From Ectocarpus siliculosus (lineage: Eukaryota; Sar; Phaeophyceae; Ectocarpales; Ectocarpaceae), in NCBI GenBank assembly GCA_000310025.1, contig FN648768.1, positions 1-48,272 on the forward strand: 48,272 nucleotides of DNA. Direction: 5' to 3'. Under the pieces are notes generated by a model. It saw only the letters and a list, made by a program, of their open reading frames with translations. It was not told the origin of the DNA and made no database searches. Below are positions 17,041 to 25,894 of this stretch, in pieces. The translations under genes and the position numbers were made by a program. Each line of letters begins with the position of its first letter. The first letter of the stretch is position 1.

Positions 17041-17690
17041 AGAAAATTCTCAAAACAAACAAAAACCAATATCTTCGCGCCTGGTGTCCTCCGCTGCTTG
17101 GCGGGCTTCCGCTGCTGGGCGGGCAGAAAATTCTCAAAACAAACAAAAACCAATATCCTCCGCTACTTGGCGGGCTTCCGCTGCTTGGCGGGCAGAAAAT
17201 TCTCAAAACAAACAAAAACCAATATCCTCCGCTACTTGGCGGGCTTCCGCTGCTTGGCAGGCAGAAAATTCTCAAAACAAACAAAAACCAATATCCTCCG
17301 CTACTTGGCGGGCTTCCGCTGCTTGGCGGGCAGAAAATTCTCAAAACAAACAAAAACCAATATCCTCCGCTACTTGGCGGGCTTCCGCTGCTTGGCGGGC
17401 AGAAAATTCTCAAAACAAACAAAAACCAATATCCTCCGCTACTTGGCTGGCTTCCGCTGCTTGGCGGGCAGAAAATTCTCAAAACAAACAAAAACCAATA
17501 TCCTCCGCTACTTGGCGGGCTTCCGCTGCTTGGCGGGCAGAAAATTCTCAAAACAAACAAAAACCAATATCCTCCGCTACTTGGCGGGCTTCCGCTGCTT
17601 GGCGGGCAGAAAATTCTCAAAACAAACAAAAACCAATATCCTCCGCTACTTGGCGGGCTTCCGCTGCTTGGCGGGCAGAAAATTCTCAAA
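17041..17690. repeat. 69-bp chimeric tandem repeat in element F
   Basis: Eight nearly identical 69-bp units begin at 17126, 17195, 17264, 17333, 17402, 17471, 17540 and 17609. An 85-bp longer first unit starts at 17041 and a partial unit at 17678. Each unit joins an A-rich piece (AAAACAAACAAAAACC) to a piece of the Gag start region (GCGGGCTTCCGCTGCTTGGC, found again at about 18030). The 23-codon period keeps every frame open, which explains the long spurious frames here. Confidence 0.95.
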
Positions 17691-17697
17691 GCTCAAT

Positions 17698-18081
17698 TCG
17701 TCTACTTTCAGTCATACGGAGAGTTGCAGGGTGAGGCACTGCACCGATATCCCCTGATGAAGTCTGGAGGCGACCGGCCATGGCAGTCGCAATCGCGTCG
17801 GCCAGATCGTCTGCGGAAGGGTTGGGTGTTGGCCCCCAGGTTCTTGCTGGTGTGGTGCCTCTTGTTCCTCATTTCCTCGCCGGAGATCTTCTGATCTCTG
17901 CCGCTCGGCTCGATGCCATGCCTCCATCTCGGCCATCGTCTTGGCCAGTTTCTCCTCCATCAGCTGCTCCATCCGAGCTGCTACTCTCTCGTTGATTGAC
18001 CAGTTCTTCGATCCTGTCGTCCTCCGCTGCTTGGCGGGCTTCCGCTGCTCGGCGGGATTCATCTTCGCGCCTGGTGGTCAT
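17698..18081 (-). pseudogene. Element F: Gag N-terminal remnant
   Basis: Begins at ATG 18081 as MTTRREDESRRAAEARQAAEDDRIEELVNQR-like sequence, matching the Gag start of C (ARLAEEEARINDLVDQR). It continues in a second frame as AARMEQLMEEKLAKTMAEM and in a third as NPSADDLADAIATAMAGRLQ and TSSGDIGAVPH, matching NPTTDEIARTLADALTGRLH in C. Two frameshifts and truncation at about 17698 make it nonfunctional. It may be kept only because packaging or priming signals overlap it. Confidence 0.85.
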
Positions 18082-18169
18082 CGTGACCCTGCTCTTGATC
18101 GCCGCAAAGCGATGCTCCTAAACCAAGCTCGACCGCGAATCTCGTAGACGACGTGTCATACCGCTAGCG

Positions 18170-18540
18170 TGATCGATAATTCGGGTGGCTCGGTTCTTTG
18201 TGGTTGGAGCTCAAAGCGGGTGGCTCATGGCGGAGCGTGGATGGGTAGGAAACGTGTTGAAAACGTAATGCAAAAGTATTGGAAAGTATTGGAAAGTATT
18301 GTATTCATCGGGGGCGTGCTTGCGCTCGTAAATCTGTCACGGCATCAAGCACGCGTCACGCTCATCACGGTTAAAGTACCAAACAGACCTATCCGAATCT
18401 CCATCAAACTCTTCTCACTTCCAAGGAAAATGTCCAGAAAGTTCTGGACCCTTCGTACCCCATCACTGCAATTTCCGTAGTTATGTGTACCAAAGATAAC
18501 CCGTCATACTATGCTACGAGTACCCCCAATATATCTAATA
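18170..18540 (-). repeat. Element F 5' LTR (371 bp)
   Basis: Partner of 16512-16882 with no difference seen. The leader to its left (CGCTAGCGGTATGACACGTC on the - strand) matches that of C. Confidence 0.94.
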
Positions 18541-18545
18541 AACTC
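18541..18545. repeat. Target-site duplication of element F, right copy (AACTC)
   Basis: Matches 16507-16511. Confidence 0.92.
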
Positions 18546-19920
18546 CGCTGTTTTGCTGCAAGACAAAGTCATGAGTGTGCTTCGCAACATCGATTCGGGT
18601 AGGATGAGGTTGGAACCGGATGTGTTTGTCAACGGCAAGTACACCACCGTAGCCGACTCCCTCACCCCTCGCCGTGTAGAGCTACTCTCCGACTTGGCCC
18701 ACGAGTTCATGTCTGTCAGCCAGCAAATCGCAACCGCCGCCACCGTCGATGTGTACAACCTGTCGGGCGAAGTCACCTCCAAGACTCACGAGCAAGTAAC
18801 AGCCACCGACTGGTTGCGATTGTACGTAAGGGAACAAGCTTTGACTGGTGGTGCCGCGGAGCTGGCACAAGCCGCTTTATCTGCGATGAAGTTGAAGCCG
18901 GGCGAAGGGTGGTCCTCCGGGGCCGCCCGTGTAGTGTCAGCTTTCCGTGCCGCACGCGCCGACCCCGAACGCCCGTTCATGACCGAGCAGGCATTTTTCT
19001 GGTCCTTTGTGACTCCAGTAGAGATGACGGCTTTGTATGAGAGAGTTGTAGAAGTGCTGATGCCCAACGCCTTCGACCAAAACGGCGCATCCGCGATCCT
19101 GCACGAGAAGACGTATCGTACGAACACCGTTCTGAATCCGTTGCGCATGGAATGGCACGACCCGAAGGGTGCGGCTATGTCGCGGCGTGGTGAAGCAGCA
19201 CAGACAATGTTTCGCGATTTTGTCGGCATACTTGCTTCCCGCAACGCCTCGTACATCAAGCCCACGGCCACGGCTACCGCAGCACGTAAGCAGGTTCTAG
19301 TCGAGGGGCCCGACCGACTGTACTCCATGGCGGAGGCCCGATCAATGTTTGTCCCCCCGGAGCACGGCGCGTCTCCGACGTTGCCGCCGCCCCCGTTGAC
19401 TAAACCGATTTCCGCCCTAGCGCATGCCCCCGTGCCTGCTGTTGCCGGAGTCCCGCAGGTCGCCGCCTACCAGAACCACACGGCTACCACGCCGGGTGGA
19501 CACGGCGTGCCGTTCGAAGCTCGGCCGCCCGCCACCCGCCCGCTGCCGGTTTCGGACCAACCGCCGCCTGCCGCGCGTGCTCCTGCTGCGGCCACGCCCG
19601 CGGAGGAACGCCCGCCCCCAACGGCGGACCGGAACGACATTCTCGACTACTTGCGCTCGCACAATCTCTGTTTCCGTTACGCCTTTTCCGGCAATTGCCG
19701 TCGCCCCTCGTGCAAGTGGACCCACGATCCGTTTCCCGCTGGCTTCTACAAGAGCGTCCCGATGAGGCAACAAGGCGGCGCGGGCCGACACCGAGTGGCG
19801 TCGTTGACGGAGGGGCAGTACCAGTTGGCATGCGACATAGGGATTTTGACGCGGGAAGACAGCGAGGACGAGCAGGATGGCGCCACTTACGCTTCGGCCG
19901 CACCTGACGGTACTTCCTGA
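18546..19920 (+). CDS. Element D Gag, C-terminal part with CCCH zinc finger
   Basis: Continues the frame of 15891-16511. The capsid-like helical region includes LLSDLAHEFMSVSQQIATAA, DWLRLYVREQALTGGAAEL and FFWSFVTPVEMTALYERVVE. A Pro/Ala-rich spacer follows. Near the end a finger reads CFRYAFSGNCRRPSCKWTH (CX8CX4CX3H), close to the CCCH type found in RNA-binding proteins rather than the usual CX2CX4HX4C Gag knuckle. Gag packs the RNA genome, so the finger is the likely RNA-binding part. It ends in TGA at 19918-19920, and the frame remains open downstream into protease. Confidence 0.88.
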
Positions 19921-20406
19921 AGGTGCGCCCCAGGCACGGCACACCCTGGCCTGGGGGACTCGTTGGCAGCTGTGGACACCGCGCCCGGTAAGGAGAAGAG
20001 TGGTAGAGACCAGTTGTGGGTAGAGGGTCAGGTTTGGCACCGCCATCGCCGCCGCCGACCTCGGTCGGTGGAAATCCTGTTGGATACCGGCGCTGGCGGT
20101 GGTAGCTACATTTCCCTTTCGTTTTGGCGTGGGCTTAAGCGACTTCTCCGGCGCAGTTTGGATGTGAGTAGAGCAGGGGCTCTGGAAGCAGCCAACCCTC
20201 ATGACAGTCAGACCCCACCGATGCGCATCTTAGGATCAGTAGTGTTGCCGATACTGTTCCAGGGTGATGCACGAGTAAGGAGTGTGGACGTGCGTGTCGT
20301 AGACGGGTTGCCATACGGGTTCATAGTAGGAGCGGATTTCTGCTTGACTTTAGCCCTGGCAAAGGCTTTAGGCCCGTGCCAGCGGCACCGTGGGTACCGT
20401 TCTTAG
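19921..20406 (+). CDS. Element D aspartic protease
   Basis: In the same frame as Gag, with no other stop between the Gag TGA and this region. The retropepsin active site reads SVEILLDTGAGGGSYISLSF, followed by a flap-like region and the C-terminal GLPYGFIVGADFCLTLALA, with the hydrophobic-Gly-Ala-Asp pattern of gypsy proteases. It cleaves Gag-Pol. The frame ends in TAG at 20404-20406, while the next frame is already open from about 20343 and carries on into pol. The pol frame is reached by a -1 change or by a mutation. Confidence 0.85.
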   Translation, partial: RCAPGTAHPGLGDSLAAVDTAPGKEKSGRDQLWVEGQVWHRHRRRRPRSVEILLDTGAGGGSYISLSFWRGLKRLLRRSLDVSRAGALEAANPHDSQTPPMRILGSVVLPILFQGDARVRSVDVRVVDGLPYGFIVGADFCLTLALAKALGPCQRHRGYRS

Positions 20407-20918
20407 ACGCTGCACCACACGCCCCACCTACTGCTAGCCCCCTCTGCCTAGCACGGGACCGGTTTAGTCTGCTCACTGCCCTCGAGACCGCCCCCGTGCT
20501 AGAATCGCCTGCTGTTCCCACAGACGTTCCCAGCCATGAAGACATCGTGTGGGAAGACGACAGCTCTTTCGAGTGGGACGTGCGTCAAGTTCCCGAGGCT
20601 ACCGCGGTGGAGGGCTTTACGGCACGCGCGATAGAGGCGGCTGCAATAGGGCCTCAACCGCAGGACAGACAGCTCGTGATGGTCCTGCCGACAACGCGGT
20701 TTGATCTCGAGCAAGATGCGGTAGTGGGAGTTGCTCGTTCAGTGATGTGGTGGATGCCAGGGTCGCCTGTCTACTGCAAGCTTGTCAATCGTGGTAAAGA
20801 GACGGTGTCGGTCGAGGGTAGCCACGTGATAGCTCGCATGATAGCTCTCAACGTTCGGGACCGCCCGGGTTTTGACTCCCTTTTCGATGCCACCCCTGCC
20901 GCCGCCGATCCGCCGTAG
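20376..20918 (+). CDS. Element D pol N-terminal region before reverse transcriptase
   Basis: About 180 codons lie between protease and reverse transcriptase in the pol frame. They include an acidic patch (EDIVWEDDSSFEWDV) and RQLVMVLPTTRFDLEQDAVV, VARSVMWWMPGSPVYCKLVN and VSVEGSHVIARMIAL, the beta-rich segment that commonly precedes reverse transcriptase in gypsy polyproteins. It ends in TAG at 20916-20918 inside a Pro-rich hinge. The same frame continues after it. Confidence 0.75.
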   Translation: MPAAPWVPFLDAAPHAPPTASPLCLARDRFSLLTALETAPVLESPAVPTDVPSHEDIVWEDDSSFEWDVRQVPEATAVEGFTARAIEAAAIGPQPQDRQLVMVLPTTRFDLEQDAVVGVARSVMWWMPGSPVYCKLVNRGKETVSVEGSHVIARMIALNVRDRPGFDSLFDATPAAADPP

Positions 20919-23900
20919 CCACCGCGAGAGGCCAACCCGCCCCCCGATCCAAGCCCGGCCGTCGATCCCAGCCCGCGAGTTCGTGTAGAGGATGCCAACC
21001 TGGGGACGCTAGGGTCACTCAAGAAGCAGCAGCTGGTCAACGTGCTTGCTGCTTTCATCGAAGATGGCCTTTTTCCCATCGATCCGAAGCGTGTGCCTGC
21101 TTGCATGAACGGTGAGCTAGAGCTTCCTCTGATCAACGAGTTTTGCACTCCGTTCGCAGCCAAGCAACGACGTTTTTCTCCTGAAGAACGTCGTATGATT
21201 CGAGCCGAGATACAACAGTTAGTTGACCGGGGGGTGATACGGCAATCCATGTCCCCGTGGGCAGCCCAATGCTTGTGCGTGAAGAAGAAAGACGGTACCC
21301 TACGGCTGTGCATCGACTGGCGTGAGCTCAACAAACTCTTGGTTTCGGATAGCGGAGGTCTAGGCGACATGCAAACGATATTCGACGGTTTGAAAGGCAA
21401 AAAGTATTTCACGCAGCTAGATCTCGCCTCAGGTTTTCACCAGATGGAAATTGCCGAGAAGGACCGTTACAAAACGGCCTTTCGAGACGCTGATGGTATG
21501 CTTTGGGAGTTCACTCGCGCGGGTGTCGGATTGACGGTGCTGCCGGCGGCTTCCACGCGTAGAGTAAAGTCGGCCATGGGGCAACTGCCTGGTGTGTTTA
21601 GCTGGCTTGACGACATCCTCATCGCTAGTGATACGTGGGAAGAACACCTGGCCACCCTTACGCTCGTTCTGACACGCCTCTTAGCTGCGGGATTGTCAGT
21701 AAACTTCGCGAAATGCATCTTTGGCGCTGCGTCTCAGGAGTTTCTTGGCATGATCATTGACGGGACGGGTCTGTACCCTGCCCTGTCCAAGCTCGACGCG
21801 ATTGCCCACATGCCTCGCCCGTGTACGGTAGAGGGGTTGCGCACTTTTTTGGGTTTGACCGGCTACCTTCGGCAGTTTGTACCCAACTACAGTCTGACGG
21901 CGGCACCACTCACCAACATCTTGCGCAACAAAGCCTTCGCCTCGAAACGTGCTCGCAAGCTTGCTATCCCTTGGACCGCTGCAGAAGAAGACGCTTTTCG
22001 GTCGTTGCGAGCCACTTTGGCTTGCCCAACCGTGCTCGCCTTCCCCGACCTCGAGCGGCCCTTTGAGCTGCACACCGATGCTAGCACGCTAGGCGTAGGA
22101 GCTTCACTCATGCAGACGATCGACGGCGCGACAAGAGCAGTAGCATTTGCGAGTCACAGGTTTTCGCAGACGGACGCCAGAAGGGGCCCTACCGAGAGGG
22201 AGTGCATGGGCGTGTTGTGGGCGGTTGAACACTTTCGGCCGTACCTCGCGGGTAGGCAGTTCAAGCTGGTGACCGATTGTTCCGCACTGACGTGGCTTTT
22301 CCGAAGTAGAGAGCTCTGCCCCAAGTTGCACAGGTGGGCGCTTCGGCTCATGGAATACGACATGATGTTGGAGTGGAAAGCGGGAGTGGAGCACGTGGTG
22401 CCTGACGCTCTCTCTCGGCTACCTATCGCTGGTCCAGCCGTGGTGGACGTCGACGACTCTTTCCCGGATGACATGTCGTCGGCGGTTGCCGGCGCTGCAG
22501 TAGAGCCTCTTGGCCCAGAGCTGGATGGTGTAAGGTTGGCTGAACTAGACCCCGTACAGGCAGAACCAGCAGAGGACGCGGTTGTCCATGATCGTGCCTC
22601 ACATTCCGCCCTGGAGGCTGTTGACGCTAACCTTTCCGCCCTCCGAGTGTTGCCTTTTGCGACGTGCGCGGCGTTGGATGCTGAGTCAGGCGGCCCCCGT
22701 AGAAGCGGCCGATCCCGCACGCCGTCCGTACGTCTGCGGCCCATCGGCGACGTACAGTTGCCACCGGTCGGGGAGACGGGGCGTCTACCGAGCAGGATGG
22801 CGGCCGGCCCTACGCCAGTCGAGTCGGCAGACCCGGTGCCCCCGCTCCCGACGCTTCCACCGTTACCCGTCCAACCGGGCCATGACGACATCGGCGAAGT
22901 GCTTGCTGCACGGGGGGAGGTTCCGAGGTCGTCCTCAGGACCAGGCTGGAGTGGAACGGCAGTCATCGACTCGACTGCACAGGTGCTCACCAAGCCAGCC
23001 CTGCTGGCTCAACGGCAACGAGACGACACTCTCTTGGGTCAGGTTCGCAAGAGTTTGAATGAGAATGCGAACACTAGCCAGGGGGGAAGGGCGGATAAGC
23101 GGTACGACCTAGGTGAAGATGATGTTATCCGGTACGTGGATGGTAAGGGTAGGAAACTGCCCGCTATCCCCGACTCCATGGTAGCAGACATCATCGCTCT
23201 GGTACACACGCTGCATGGTCATGCAGGGACGGGAGCAACTTTGTCCTTACTGCGAGATCATTTCCACTGGCCCACGATGACGCGAGACACCCGACAGTAC
23301 GTGTTGTCGTGTAGTTGTCGTAGACGCAAGAGACCGCAGAGCAGACGGGTAGCCATGATGCCAGGTAGACCGCTCGAGCCGTGGGATGAGCTGCAAATGG
23401 ATATCCTCAAGATTGACACGCCGTCGCTGACCGGCAACAACTACGTTCTGCTCGTGGTAGACCGCGCCTCTAAGTTCCCTTTCGGTTTCCCGTTAGAGAC
23501 AAAGCAGGCAGTAGGCGTTGCGCGCGTCTTGATCGAGCTATGCCTGACCTTCGGTGTTCCAAAAACCATTCGCTGCGATGGGGGTTCAGAGTTCGAAGCG
23601 GAGGTAGTGAGGCATCTGTGTAGGTGGTTGCATGCAGACATCGTGTTTGGCCCTGCGGATCATCCACGAGGTCAGGGGTCTGTCGAGAGGCTGGGGGGAT
23701 GGCTCCAGGAGCTATTGGCGGAGCTGTGTAGGTCGTGGCCTGACAGGTGGGACGAGTATGTTTCACCGTCGATTTGGATCAAGCGTACACTGCCAGACAC
23801 TTCGCTCCCCTCCCACATGACCCCTTTCGAGCTGCTGTCCGGCCGCAAGCCCCGCACGACTTTGGACTCGTTAGTGCCTCTCACAGACGAGGTAGGACAG

Positions 23901-24767
23901 GAGCGAGGCCTTGACAATTTCGTGGAGCGACGCAAGCAGAATCTCCGCGAAGTACGGCTGGCACTCGAGAAGCGCCACGAGTTGCAGGTAGCGGCGCGGG
24001 CGAAAGCCAACGCGTCGATCGAGCGGTCATCCGCAGGAGTGGCGGTGGGACAGGACAGCTTAGTGCTGGTCCGCGAGACCGACAGTCGACGACACCGAGA
24101 TCGCAGAGGGAGGAAGCTGCAGCACGACTTGTACACAGGGCCCTGGAAAGTAACGGACGTGATACAACCGGGTCTTAGTGTAGGAGTCAGCATGCAGGGT
24201 AGAAAGAAGCGTAGCCGGAGAGTGTCTACCGCCGATGTTAAGCCTTTCCACCTTCGACCCCCCCCGCTCAGACATTCCATCGCCGACGAGTTCGCGACTT
24301 ACGCTTGGGGACCCGATTTCAAACTCCCTGCGGGGGCCGCCGAGATGTTCGGATTTGTCTCCATTGCGGACTGCCGTAGAACCCGATCAACCTCTGGCGC
24401 TCAGTTAGTTTGGGAGTATAAGGGGATGTCTGGAAATGGGGTGGTGTCGGACTGGGTGTCAGAAGAGGTCATGCTGCAGAGTTTCACGCCCCTTCAGTTG
24501 GATGGCTTCGTCGCACTGTGGCATCTGTACTACCCGCAACGCGCCACCGATCCTTTGCCTGTCTTACCCAAGTCCCGTGCCCCGCTGTCGCACGCCGAAG
24601 CTCTGAAGCTGTTTCCGATAGGTTGCACCTTCTGGAAGGAACTGGATGGAGGAATCAGGGTACAAGGCCAGGTGTACGACTATCTCCACCCTTACTGGCG
24701 TGTACGTTACAACGACCAGAACTGGGAAGAGCTCTCCCGCCGAGAGCTGGAGCGACTGGCGAAGTAG
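20919..24767 (+). CDS. Element D pol: reverse transcriptase, RNase H, integrase, chromodomain
   Basis: More than 1,240 codons with no stop. Reverse transcriptase: FSPEERRMIRAEIQQLVDRG, LRLCIDWRELNKL, FTQLDLASGFHQMEIAE and the active box FSWLDDILIAS (Trp where Tyr is usual). RNase H: FELHTDASTLGVGASL, ERECMGVLWAVEHFRPYL and VVPDALSRLP. Integrase: HTLHGHAGTG and CSC (HHCC zinc site, CXC here), then MDILKID, CDGGSEF and GSVERLGGW (Asp, Asp, Glu). A chromodomain-like segment (LVWEYKGMSGNGVVSDWVSE) and a final barrel-like piece (RVQGQVYDYLHPYWRVRYND, EELSRRELERL) close the protein at TAG 24765. Chromodomains steer integration to modified histones, which marks D as a chromovirus. Confidence 0.93.
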   Translation, partial: PPREANPPPDPSPAVDPSPRVRVEDANLGTLGSLKKQQLVNVLAAFIEDGLFPIDPKRVPACMNGELELPLINEFCTPFAAKQRRFSPEERRMIRAEIQQLVDRGVIRQSMSPWAAQCLCVKKKDGTLRLCIDWRELNKLLVSDSGGLGDMQTIFDGLKGKKYFTQLDLASGFHQMEIAEKDRYKTAFRDADGMLWEFTRAGVGLTVLPAASTRRVKSAMGQLPGVFSWLDDILIASDTWEEHLATLTLVLTRLLAAGLSVNFAKCIFGAASQEFLGMIIDGTGLYPALSKLDAIAHMPRPCTVEGLRTFLGLTGYLRQFVPNYSLTAAPLTNILRNKAFASKRARKLAIPWTAAEEDAFRSLRATLACPTVLAFPDLERPFELHTDASTLGVGASLMQTIDGATRAVAFASHRFSQTDARRGPTERECMGVLWAVEHFRPYLAGRQFKLVTDCSALTWLFRSRELCPKLHRWALRLMEYDMMLEWKAGVEHVVPDALSRLPIAGPAVVDVDDSFPDDMSSAVAGAAVEPLGPELDGVRLAELDPVQAEPAEDAVVHDRASHSALEAVDANLSALRVLPFATCAALDAESGGPRRSGRSRTPSVRLRPIGDVQLPPVGETGRLPSRMAAGPTPVESADPVPPLPTLPPLPVQPGHDDIGEVLAARGEVPRSSSGPGWSGTAVIDSTAQVLTKPALLAQRQRDDTLLGQVRKSLNENANTSQGGRADKRYDLGEDDVIRYVDGKGRKLPAIPDSMVADIIALVHTLHGHAGTGATLSLLRDHFHWPTMTRDTRQYVLSCSCRRRKRPQSRRVAMMPGRPLEPWDELQMDILKIDTPSLTGNNYVLLVVDRASKFPFGFPLETKQAVGVARVLIELCLTFGVPKTIRCDGGSEFEAEVVRHLCRWLHADIVFGPADHPRGQGSVERLGGWLQELLAELCRSWPDRWDEYVSPSIWIKRTLPDTSLPSHMTPFELLSGRKPRTTLDSLVPLTDEVGQERGLDNFVERRKQNLREVRLALEKRHELQVAARAKANASIERSSAGVAVGQDSLVLVRETDSRRHRDRRGRKLQHDLYTGPWKVTDVIQPGLSVGVSMQGRKKRSRRVSTADVKPFHLRPPPLRHSIADEFATYAWGPDFKLPAGAAEMFGFVSIADCRRTRSTSGAQLVWEYKGMSGNGVVSDWVSEEVMLQSFTPLQLDGFVALWHLYYPQRATDPLPVLPKSRAPLSHAEALKLFPIGCTFWKELDGGIRVQGQVYDYLHPYWRVRYNDQNWEELSRRELERLAK

Positions 24768-25883
24768 CGGCCAATGGCTTGCGTGGCCGGACTATGGTGC
24801 CTTTCGATTGCAGAACGTTCGTTTCTTAGACGGGGCACGGCCGTTTTCAGGTGGTCCAGAGACGCCAGTACACGAGTCGGTTTTGCGCTGCGTTGGGTGG
24901 TAGGATGTAGGTGTTGATTCCTAGGGATAGTGCGTCCGTATGCAGGCAGTCTTACTATGCCCGTACACCGGTCGGTACGTGCTGATTCCCCCGATGCGTG
25001 TGGGTGGTAGTTGGAAGCCCTAGGAATAGTGCGTCCGTATGCAGGTAGTTCTACAATACCCGTACACTAGTCGGCACGTTCTGATTCTCCCAATAGATAG
25101 CTAGTTTGGAGTATGTACCTTGCCGTAGCGCGCGTAGTTCACGGCTTCCTTTTGGCGAGTAGATTGTTTCGCGTGTCTAGACGTACTATTTTATTTAGCC
25201 CTTGTGAAGCGTAGGGTATTTTGAGTGTTGTATGTGTCCTGATTGTACTTGTCTAGCCGGATGATTTGATACCTGGTTGCTGATTTTGCAGTACCCGGTA
25301 GCACCCTTGTGGGCACTTCGTAGTGGCGTCTTGATGCGTGGAGTGTGTTGATTTTGTGTCGTAGGTGTACGAGTGCCATCGCAGTGATCGAATTGTACGG
25401 TTGCAGCTGCGGTGTGGTTTTGGTTTTGGTTTGGTGTTGTAGGTGCTTTGCGCAATGGGATTATCCCTGGATGGCCAGTTTTTTCCCGCGCTGTAGATGA
25501 GGGTCGGGCCAGCCACTACAGTGAATTCACCAAGTGAAGGACGGTTTTTTGTAAGAGTATTTTACGTCCAAGTGGCACTTGGTGTTTTCGGTCGCTGGCC
25601 TGAATTCTTTGACCCTCGGGATGGGGGCGAAGGGTTTCTCCCGGACACCGGGTTTTTCCTTCGCACAAGTCGATGTCGGGCCTGTTCAACGCGCAGTGAC
25701 AATGTCGAGACGAGCGGTTTTTATGTAGGTTTTTTCGCTGTCCCCTCTCGATATTCTCGGTCGAACTTTCGGTCCAACTTATAGGCATCGCATGGTAGTT
25801 TTTCAAGAGGAAGTGCGCCACTTTGCGGTGTCCGCAATTCCCGCTACCGTTTAGCATGTGACAGCTGACAAATAGCTGTTCAT
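24768..25883 (+). other. Element D 3' untranslated region with a 99-bp duplication
   Basis: Over 1.1 kb without a convincing frame. Two diverged copies, 99 bp apart (from about 24920 and 25019), share CCTAGG-ATAGTGCGTCCGTATGCAGG and the following about 50 bp. The length is unusual for a gypsy 3' untranslated region and could have lost an extra gene, but no env-like frame is visible. Confidence 0.6.
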
Positions 25884-25894
25884 GCTAGGGGGGG
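25884..25894 (+). other. Polypurine tract of element D
   Basis: GCTAGGGGGGG directly precedes TGTCACGGTTAATTTAG, the presumed LTR start. Placement after a long untranslated region is as expected. Confidence 0.75.

Larger units (their letters stand above)
16512..18540 (-). mobile_element. Element F: 2.0-kb non-autonomous copia derivative
   Basis: Two 371-bp LTRs, identical by eye, flank about 1.29 kb with no pol. Orientation is - : leader and Gag start lie next to the right LTR and the polypurine tract (GGGGGGC at 16883-16889) next to the left. The LTR ends TATTAG...ATCA, the leader after the 5' LTR and the region around the purine tract match C, so F belongs to C's broad family and presumably uses such an element's enzymes. 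Between Gag remnant and 3' region lies a 69-bp tandem array. Identical LTRs imply very recent movement. Confidence 0.93.

Noticed and set aside
17041-17690. Regular 69-bp array considered as a CRISPR array
   Set aside because: There are no unique spacers: the whole 69-bp unit repeats, and the context is a eukaryotic retroelement.
16825-17894. Three + strand and one - strand frames of over 200 codons with 23-residue repeats
   Set aside because: The 69-bp period is a multiple of three, so all frames stay open; they overlap an LTR element whose real Gag remnant is on the - strand elsewhere.
20321-23058. Several - and + strand frames overlapping the D pol
   Set aside because: Shadows of the pol frame, which carries reverse transcriptase, RNase H and integrase motifs.
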